A DNA stretch of 64,000 bases from Paenibacillus oceani (lineage in GTDB: Bacteria > Bacillota > Bacilli > Paenibacillales > NBRC-103111), in NCBI RefSeq assembly GCF_014705615.1, contig NZ_JACXJA010000020.1:112314-176313 (forward strand), written 5' to 3'. Made by a program: the position numbers and the translations under genes. Position 1 is the stretch's first letter, and the number at the start of each line of letters is the position of its first letter. Positions 59,002 to 64,000 of the stretch are shown here, one piece after another. The notes below the pieces were generated by a model that worked only from the letters and a program-made list of their open reading frames with translations, was not told the origin of the DNA and searched no databases.

Positions 59002-59778
59002 ATGAGAATGGAGAGCTTTCTTACGTATGAACAGTTGAACGATTATCGCGAGAACGGGTATCTGGTGCTCCGGTCGGTATTCTCCGAAAAGGAGACGGCG
59101 GTATGGCGCCAGGAGTGCGAGCGGCTGATCAGTCTGGACGACTACATCCACCCGGACAACCTGCGGGTTGGTTACCGGAAAATGCCGGACGGTACGTCCG
59201 TTATCGAGAAATACGATCCGGTGCACGATCTGTCTCCCGTGTTTCGCGATCTGGCGCAGGACGAGAGAATTTTGTCACCGCTGCGGGACCTGTATCTGGA
59301 TGAGCCGTTGCTGTTTAAAGATAAGCTGATTTTCAAGCTGCCCGGCGTAGCGGGTTATACGATGCATCAGGATGCCGCGTGGTGGCAAGGCTTTCCGATG
59401 GAGGGGCTGATCTCCGTTATGGTGGCGATCGACGGGGCGACGGAAGAGAACGGTGGACTCGAGCTGTTTCCCGGCTATCATGACCGGCTTCGTTCCACTC
59501 CGGGTGTGCTGCGCAATATGAATCAGGACGAAATCGCCAAGATCGACCTGTCCAAAGGCCAAATCGTCGAGACCCATCCGGGCGATCTGATCCTGTTCCA
59601 TTCATTTACTCCGCACCGAAGCGGTCCGAATACGGCCGACGTAAGCCGCCGCCAGCTCTATTTAACGTACTCGCCTTCGAAAAACGGGCAGCTGTACAAA
59701 GCGCACTACCAGCACTTTTACCGGTACGCGACGGTCGGCCGGGACGACAAAAGCCTCAAGAACGTATATTTCAAATAA
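59002..59778 (+). CDS. Phytanoyl-CoA dioxygenase (PhyH) family protein
   Basis: A 258-residue Fe(II)/2-oxoglutarate oxygenase-like protein. The double-stranded beta-helix carries the iron triad His122-x-Asp124 in GYTMHQDAAWWQGF and His205 in FHSFTPHRSGPN, with the 2-oxoglutarate Arg in SRRQLYLTYSP; ATEENGGLELFPGYHD is also typical. It therefore looks catalytically competent and hydroxylates an unknown, probably small, substrate. The ATG at 59002 follows AAAGGGAGTG; a second Met two codons later is an alternative. Divergent from an AraC regulator. In Paenibacillus such pairs recur, usually with carbohydrate or secondary-metabolite loci. A strong terminator follows. Confidence 0.9.
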   Translation: MRMESFLTYEQLNDYRENGYLVLRSVFSEKETAVWRQECERLISLDDYIHPDNLRVGYRKMPDGTSVIEKYDPVHDLSPVFRDLAQDERILSPLRDLYLDEPLLFKDKLIFKLPGVAGYTMHQDAAWWQGFPMEGLISVMVAIDGATEENGGLELFPGYHDRLRSTPGVLRNMNQDEIAKIDLSKGQIVETHPGDLILFHSFTPHRSGPNTADVSRRQLYLTYSPSKNGQLYKAHYQHFYRYATVGRDDKSLKNVYFK

Positions 59779-59789
59779 ACGGATTTCGG

Positions 59790-59835
59790 TCCGCTCCAGT
59801 CTTCCGGTTCGCCGGAGGAAGGGGCGGATTTTTTT
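59790..59835 (+). terminator. Rho-independent terminator of the PhyH gene
   Basis: TCCGCTCC pairs with GGGGCGGA, with an inner CTTCCGG/CCGGAGG stem, followed by seven T. Confidence 0.85.
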
Positions 59836-59892
59836 ACACATATAAGAATTTATAAAATTTCGTGGGTAGAAGGGCTTCTGATCTGCCAGAAA

Positions 59893-59932
59893 GTTTAAGA
59901 TCTTTACTGATCTTTACTGATCTTTACGGTGC
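59893..59932. repeat. Three copies of a 10-bp repeat, GATCTTTACT
   Basis: AAGATCTTTACTGATCTTTACTGATCTTTACG: three tandem units in the gap before the lipoprotein gene. Confidence 0.75.
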
Positions 59933-59994
59933 TAAAGTGAATGGAGGAGTTTTCTTCCTTTGGCGTTTGAGAACGTATACTCAGGTACAATGCC

Positions 59995-60180
59995 TAACGA
60001 ATCGTATGGTGCTTATGGCTGAAAAACGACATTATTCCAGACCTAACGAATCCGGGGATCGTTATTGAACCCTAAGTGGAGAAAAAACGATCCGATTTGC
60101 GGAAATAACGATACGAGAGTTCGTTACAAATTCAAACACTCGCATTCGGCTCTGATAACGGTTGCTGGGTTCGTTAGCGA
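59995..60180. repeat. Dispersed intergenic repeat, TAACGAATCC/GGATCGTTATT family
   Basis: CCTAACGAATCCGGGGATCGTTATTG, then AAAACGATCCGATTTGCGGAAATAACGATACG, and TCTGATAACGG...GGGTTCGTTAGCG: alternating inverted words of about 10 bp. No gene is seen from 59836 to 60438. Confidence 0.7.
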
Positions 60181-60438
60181 TACCACCGCAAAAAGACAAC
60201 ACGACCTGAGGGCGAGCGGCTGGAGCGAAGGAAGGGGGGGGACCCATTCCCTTTCACGCGTTAGCGTATCGGTTTGCACGTCAAAGGACCGTCCGGACGG
60301 TTTTCCTTATTCGCAGACGAGGCTTGCAGTAAGCGTTAGCGAGGCCGGACGGCGGCCGTCCTCCAACTTTCGTTTAGCGGTTCCGCGTGCTATCATAGAA
60401 CAAGAAGTTTTTTCAGACGAGTGGAGGGGAAAGACCAG

Positions 60439-60957
60439 ATGAAAGCGAAATTCCGGAGGGCGGGTATGCTGGCTGCGGCTCTAATCATCGTGGCAGTGCT
60501 GATGACCGCATGCGGAGGGCCGAAGGCGGACATTTCCGTCTTTATGATGTTCCCGCAAAATTCGCCGTTTAACAAACAGGACGAGCTCAAAAATGCACTT
60601 CAGGCCAAGCTGGGGGAAGCCCCAACCGTAACGTTCAGCGTCAGTCCGATCTTCGAGCCGCAGAAGATGATCGTCGAGCTCGCGGCGGGCGACCATGGCA
60701 TTTTCGTTCTGCCCAAAGACCAATTCGACGCATTCAAACAGGAAGACGGGATGATCGATCTCGGCGATACGCTCAAGAAGGAAGATTTCCCTGAAGGCGT
60801 ACACAACGGGACGCTGGTCGGCATTCCGCTGAAAGATACGAAACTGTTGAAGGATGCCGGCTACAAAGGCGAAGAAGTGGTCGCTTTCATCACCGTTCGC
60901 GTTAAGGACAAGGAAGTGAAAGCGAAGCAGGTTCTGAAAGCAATGGCGGAGAAATAG
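60439..60957 (+). CDS. Small lipoprotein of unknown family
   Basis: A 172-residue lipoprotein: signal MKAKFRRAGMLAAALIIVAVLMTAC with the lipobox Cys at residue 25. The mature part starts GGPKADISVFMMFPQNSPFNKQDELKNAL and reads like an alpha/beta domain, with PQKMIVELAAGDHGIFVLPKDQFDAFK recalling half of a periplasmic binding protein; KVKAKQVLKAMAEK is the C-terminal helix. It is far shorter than a normal solute-binding protein, so a named function is not given. The ATG at 60439 follows GGAGGGG. No cotranscribed partner is visible. Confidence 0.72.
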   Translation: MKAKFRRAGMLAAALIIVAVLMTACGGPKADISVFMMFPQNSPFNKQDELKNALQAKLGEAPTVTFSVSPIFEPQKMIVELAAGDHGIFVLPKDQFDAFKQEDGMIDLGDTLKKEDFPEGVHNGTLVGIPLKDTKLLKDAGYKGEEVVAFITVRVKDKEVKAKQVLKAMAEK

Positions 60958-60985
60958 ACGGGACGCGTTGGATGAACCTGGGGGA

Positions 60986-61017
60986 AGGGCTGTCCCGAAA
61001 GTGTTCGCTTGACATAG
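60986..61017. repeat. Solo left end of the MITE-like element
   Basis: AGGGCTGTCCCGAAAGTGTTCGCTTGACATAG matches the left end of copy B (61518 onward), but no right end follows. Confidence 0.6.
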
Positions 61018-61189
61018 GAATGATTGCGAGACAGATCGTGTTCAGCTTCGCATGAGGCTGGACAGCCGGCGTGTGAACGGGCCCGCGCACCGGGAGTCGG
61101 GTGAGATGTGGGAAAAGCTGATAACGATCTGCTTACGGGCTAAACAAGGTAATAAGGGTCTTTGGTATGCTCTATTTTCGGCATACTGG

Positions 61190-61345
61190 GATAACAGAGG
61201 CGAATAGAAGCGGTTTGCACCCCTTATTTCAACAAGCAGAGGGGGTGTGCGTCATTTAAACCGAATATAGCAGTCTCAAACCGCTCTTATTCCTTGTCCA
61301 ATCGGGTTTTTGGGCAAAATAGAGGGTGCAAACCACTCATATTGG
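61190..61345. repeat. Dispersed intergenic repeat, AATAAGAGCGGTTTG family
   Basis: GAATAGAAGCGGTTTGCACC, CAAACCGCTCTTATTCC and AAATAGAGGGTGCAAACC in alternating orientation. Same family as 1079, 18808 and 32484. The gap 60958-61854 has no supported gene. Confidence 0.8.
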
Positions 61346-61517
61346 ATTCCCTCTTGCCCCTGAACAGCGCAAAGGCCGAACCGCTGCCACGATCACGATG
61401 AACGACCGGCGGTACACCTTTGTTTCCGTCTAAGAAAAGCTTCCAAACAAACGATAACGAAGCTTTCTCAACGTTGAATGACTCTGCGTACGCGATAGCA
61501 TTATTGCGGGCAGGGCG

Positions 61518-61675
61518 GGGCTGTCCCGACAGTGTTCGCTTGACATAGCAACATTCCCATTTCCGAACGCGAGAGGACCTCAATTTCCACACTAAAGTGG
61601 AAGTTGGGGTCTTTTTTCTCCGGAAAAATTGGTTCTGAGCGGGCTTAAGAAATCGCAAAATGACTTTGGGATCAC
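61518..61675. mobile_element. MITE-like element, copy B (158 bp)
   Basis: Left end GGGGCTGTCCCGACAGTGTT; right end, inverted, GGTGATCCCAAAGTCATTTT. The central hairpin GAGGACCTCAATTTCCAC / GTGGAAGTTGGGGTC keeps pairing although bases differ from copy A at 54931-55095, and ends in TTTTTT. Confidence 0.65.
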
Positions 61676-61854
61676 CACGCTGTTGAAGCTGCTATTGAGA
61701 CTGCCGATTTTCCCCGGGTTTGCCGCTTTGGGCCCGGGCTCGTTGAAGGAGTAAGGGGCGGTTCCGGTGAAAGGTATGTAGGGGCGACCAGCCGGCGGAC
61801 CGGACTTGTTGCCGGTGCTTCGTAATTATCAAGTTGGCGAAGGAGTGGAGGAAG

Positions 61855-63210
61855 ATGAAGTTTGCGGTAAGGAAGCAAAGCATGACGCCGCCGCAGCCTG
61901 TATTTATGGCCGGGTTCGGGGGAAGAGCCCACAAAAGCGAAGGGCTGCTCGACGAGCTGTACGTCAAAGCCGTATTGCTCTCGGAGGGCGGCAAGGAACT
62001 GCTGCTTGTCGTCTTCGACGCGCTCGGGGCGGACAGGGGATTCGTGCTCGGTGTCAAAAAGGCGCTCGGCGAGCGGTTCGGGCTGGAAGAAGCCGATATT
62101 TTGCTCCACTTCACGCATACGCACGCTTCGATTCACTTGACAGGCGAGCATCCGGAGCTGCGCCGGGGCAATTACAGCCTCGCCCAGAATCAGTGGCACG
62201 ATGACTCGGCCGCGATCGATTATACCGAAGATATCAAGTATTACCGCTGGATTCGGGACACGGTCGCGGCGCTTGTCGAACGTTGCTACGCCGGATTGCA
62301 GCCGGGCCGTCTGAAGCTCGCGTCAGGCCGGACCCGAGCGGCAATCAGCCGCAGACGTGTGACGGAAGACGGCGTGTTGTGGGCGCCGGCCCCGGATGCG
62401 GACATCGACGACGAATTGACCGTGCTGACGCTGACGGACAGCGAGGATCGGGTCAAGGCGGTGCTGTTCAATCTGGCGTGCCATCCGACGGCAATGGGGC
62501 CGGACAATTATTTGCTTTCCTCCGAATTCGTCGGGCGTGCCTGCCAAAGGCTGGAGGACGAGCGTCCCGGAGAGATCGCGGTCTTCCTGCAAGGCGCCGC
62601 CGGCGATCTGAAGCCGCGCCATAGTGCGGAGGGCGGCCGCTTCAAGGTGTGCTCAACCGCGGAGATGCAAGCCGCAGGCGACGAATTGGCGAGCGAGGTG
62701 CGCCGTGTCTTGACCGATGGGGCGTTTGCCGGGATCGAAGGTCCGTTCCGTTCGGAGCTGGCCAGCATCGATTTGTCCGCAGGGGCTCCCGACGAGCGGA
62801 AGATGGCCCAGTTGCTCAGCGGGGAGGCGGGCGAATTTTATCGCCGCGCGGCGGAGCGGACGATCAAGGCGGAGCAAAGGGGCGTCGTGAAGACCAAGCT
62901 TCCGCTGTATGTGCAAACCTGGAAACTGTCGGATCGGGTGGTGCTCGTAGCGCTGGAGAGCGAAATCCCGACCGAGTATTCGCTCAAGCTGAAGCGCGGC
63001 TGCCCGGACCGGAAGCTGATCGTGCTTGGTTACTCCAACGGCGTTTATTCGTACATCCCGACCCGCCGCATCCTCAAGGAGGGCGGATACGAAGCGGATC
63101 ACCCGTTCACGATCGGCTTCAAGAGCCGCTTTGTGCCCGAGACGGAGGAGCTGATTGTGGATGAAGTGAACCGGCAGATAAAAGCGGGGAGTCCGGGTCG
63201 CCGGACGTGA
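61855..63210 (+). CDS. Neutral/alkaline non-lysosomal ceramidase N-terminal domain protein
   Basis: A 451-residue protein of the neutral ceramidase N-terminal superfamily, cytoplasmic here (no signal peptide). Conserved blocks: FAVRKQSMTPPQPVFMAGFGG near the start, LLHFTHTHASIHL (His metal ligands) about residue 85, LFNLACHPTAMGPDNYLLSSEFVG about 205, IAVFLQGAAGDLKP about 240 and RHSAEGG. The His-x-His and Cys-His-Pro-Thr blocks are those of the zinc site. Bacterial members rarely act on ceramide; an amide or ester hydrolase on a surface or sugar compound is more likely. The ATG at 61855 follows GGAGTGGAGG. Strong terminator 28 bp downstream. Confidence 0.85.
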   Translation: MKFAVRKQSMTPPQPVFMAGFGGRAHKSEGLLDELYVKAVLLSEGGKELLLVVFDALGADRGFVLGVKKALGERFGLEEADILLHFTHTHASIHLTGEHPELRRGNYSLAQNQWHDDSAAIDYTEDIKYYRWIRDTVAALVERCYAGLQPGRLKLASGRTRAAISRRRVTEDGVLWAPAPDADIDDELTVLTLTDSEDRVKAVLFNLACHPTAMGPDNYLLSSEFVGRACQRLEDERPGEIAVFLQGAAGDLKPRHSAEGGRFKVCSTAEMQAAGDELASEVRRVLTDGAFAGIEGPFRSELASIDLSAGAPDERKMAQLLSGEAGEFYRRAAERTIKAEQRGVVKTKLPLYVQTWKLSDRVVLVALESEIPTEYSLKLKRGCPDRKLIVLGYSNGVYSYIPTRRILKEGGYEADHPFTIGFKSRFVPETEELIVDEVNRQIKAGSPGRRT

Positions 63211-63238
63211 GCGGGTAACAACCGGGCAAGGATAAAGT

Positions 63239-63266
63239 AAAGCGCTTGGGCGACCGGGCGCTTTTT
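63239..63266 (+). terminator. Rho-independent terminator of the ceramidase-like gene
   Basis: AAAGCGC, 12-base loop, GCGCTTT, then T's. Confidence 0.8.
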
Positions 63267-63467
63267 GTCGTTGCGTTACCGGTCCTTGCGGCGGCCCGGC
63301 TCTAGCAGTGAACCGGAATTCCGGAATCGACATATGGAGAGCACATTTTAGAGGGAATCCGGAGGGAGACTCGGCGGGTTCGGTTTTCATAACGAGGACC
63401 CGCATATTAGGGTCGTATGGGGAGCGGGGAAAGGCTAGCGGCACGCGTGGCATTTGTACGAGATGTA

Positions 63468-63496
63468 TTGTAAACCCGCCGGATATAGCCTATAAT
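63468..63496 (+). promoter_or_regulatory. Sigma-A promoter of the cobalamin riboswitch transcript
   Basis: TTGTAA, exactly 17 bp, TATAAT; transcription should start near 63503, 49 bp before the riboswitch P1 stem. Confidence 0.75.
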
Positions 63497-63551
63497 CGAT
63501 CCGTAAGCAAGATGTCCGCAGACGTTTCGCCGCTGCGGAATGAATCGCTGT

Positions 63552-63736
63552 CAACAGGTGCCCGGAAGCCAGCATGCGACCGGGTTAAAAGGGAAGTCGG
63601 TGCAAGTCCGACACGGTCCCGCCACTGTGATATAGGAGCTTCCTCCATTAGGCCACTGTCTGACGCAGACGGGAAGGCGGAAGAAGCGGCGCTTGAGTAT
63701 CGAGCGTATTCTATGAGTCAGGAGACCTGCCTGTTG
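63552..63736 (+). ncRNA. Cobalamin (B12) riboswitch aptamer
   Basis: P1 is a perfect 7-bp pair, CAACAGG (63552-63558) with CCTGTTG (63730-63736). Inside are the conserved blocks GGGAAGTCGGTGCAAGTCC, then GGTCCCGCCACTGTGA (63617-63632), GACGGGAAGGCGG and the B12 box AGTCAGGAGACCTGCC (63716-63731). These are the hallmarks of adenosylcobalamin-type switches. A promoter lies upstream and a terminator hairpin downstream, so it likely stops transcription when B12 is plentiful. Confidence 0.97.
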
Positions 63737-63828
63737 CGTTTATGCACTGCTTCCTTCGAGGAAAAGGAGCCGGCAACATTCGGGAATTTCATGTATTCGT
63801 GCGGATGCGCGATTACCCGTGTTTGCTG

Positions 63829-63855
63829 CCCCCTCCGGTCTAGGACGGGGGTTTT
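63829..63855 (+). terminator. Expression-platform terminator of the cobalamin riboswitch
   Basis: CCCCCTCC pairs with GGA-C-GGGGG (one bulge), loop GGTCTA, then TTTT; 93 bp after the aptamer. Confidence 0.8.
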
Positions 63856-63946
63856 CTGTTATGAGTCGGGTCTGAGGAATCGGGGGAACGTTCGTGCAAG
63901 AAGAGTAACTAATAGCCTCTCGGAATTAGACAGGAATTGAAGGAAG

Positions 63947-64000
63947 ATGGTGGAAGAAGCACGAGGTTGGGAGCTGGAAGTCATGGAAAATGAAAACCAG
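63947..64000 (+). CDS. Start of a gene under the cobalamin riboswitch (3' end outside window)
   Basis: ATG at 63947 with GAAGGAAG right before it opens a frame of 18 codons to the window edge, beginning MVEEARGWELEVMENENQ. A second ATG at 63983 is also in frame. Too little is visible to name it. Genes after B12 switches usually code for cobalamin uptake, cobalamin synthesis or B12-independent enzymes; any of these is possible. Confidence 0.55.
   Translation, partial: MVEEARGWELEVMENENQ

Noticed and set aside
63308..63940. 210-residue plus-strand frame over the B12 riboswitch
   Set aside because: Overlaps the conserved aptamer and its terminator; product lacks domain features.

Overview
The window looks like a GC-rich chromosomal segment of a spore-forming member of the Paenibacillaceae (Paenibacillus/Cohnella type). 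The grounds are a cvpA...mutS2 neighbourhood, a Spo0E-like phosphatase, an AlaR/AlaT pair of the Bacillus kind, many AraC regulators beside carbohydrate genes, lipoprotein solute-binding proteins, strong AGGAGG-type ribosome binding sites and frequent TTG/GTG starts. No rRNA, tRNA or CRISPR array was seen. The organism is inferred, not demonstrated.

Layout. Bases 1-8.7 kb: the tail of a coiled-coil gene and cvpA, then 5.2 kb of inserted-looking material (115-bp tandem repeats, an SDR gene, a purine-rich iterated array, a complete IS256-family element with an 8-bp target duplication, a CuA-type lipoprotein, a YvlD-like membrane protein) before mutS2. 8.7-13.2 kb: a sialidase-like protein, an IclR regulator and a solute-binding lipoprotein that appear to share a composite operator. 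13.4-17.8 kb: a membrane-stress group (TPR, PspA, DUF350, a 27-residue membrane peptide, a zinc-ribbon protein) and an MFS carrier. 17.9-24.3 kb: cysK, a MATE exporter, then a minus-strand run (nucleotidyltransferase, GNAT, PPOX, pgsA). 24.5-32 kb: a Tat-exported beta-helix protein, two solute-binding proteins and a membrane AraC sensor-regulator.

33-41.8 kb holds a glucan storage cluster: DUF4912, a GH57 branching enzyme fused to a GT4 synthase, a sugar nucleotidyltransferase with a degenerate phosphomannomutase-like tail, a KTSC protein and a GH15 glucoamylase. 41.8-42.7 kb is probably decayed DNA. 42.7-45.7 kb holds two sugar isomerase/epimerase-like TIM barrels and an oligogalacturonate-lyase-like propeller. 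45.9-50.5 kb is mixed: a truncated MFS gene, DUF6886, a Pyr4-like membrane terpene cyclase homologue, an Rpn nuclease with a partial duplicate, and a NUDIX gene.

50.7-64 kb: the most unusual gene, a helix-turn-helix fused to a P-loop-less F1-ATPase beta-subunit-like domain behind about 22-bp-spaced GTAAC boxes. It is followed by an AraC/solute-binding pair with a good cre site, VOC and short GNAT genes, alaR-alaT, a Spo0E-like gene, an AraC/phytanoyl-dioxygenase pair, a small lipoprotein, a ceramidase-like protein, and a cobalamin riboswitch with its promoter and terminator leading into a gene cut by the window edge.

A recurring theme is intergenic repeat DNA: three dispersed palindromic families (AATAAGAG..., TTCCGTTATT..., TAACGA...), a MITE-like pair, and several arrays each built from its own short motif. 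Many regulators sit beside transport-receptor genes that have no permease partner here.
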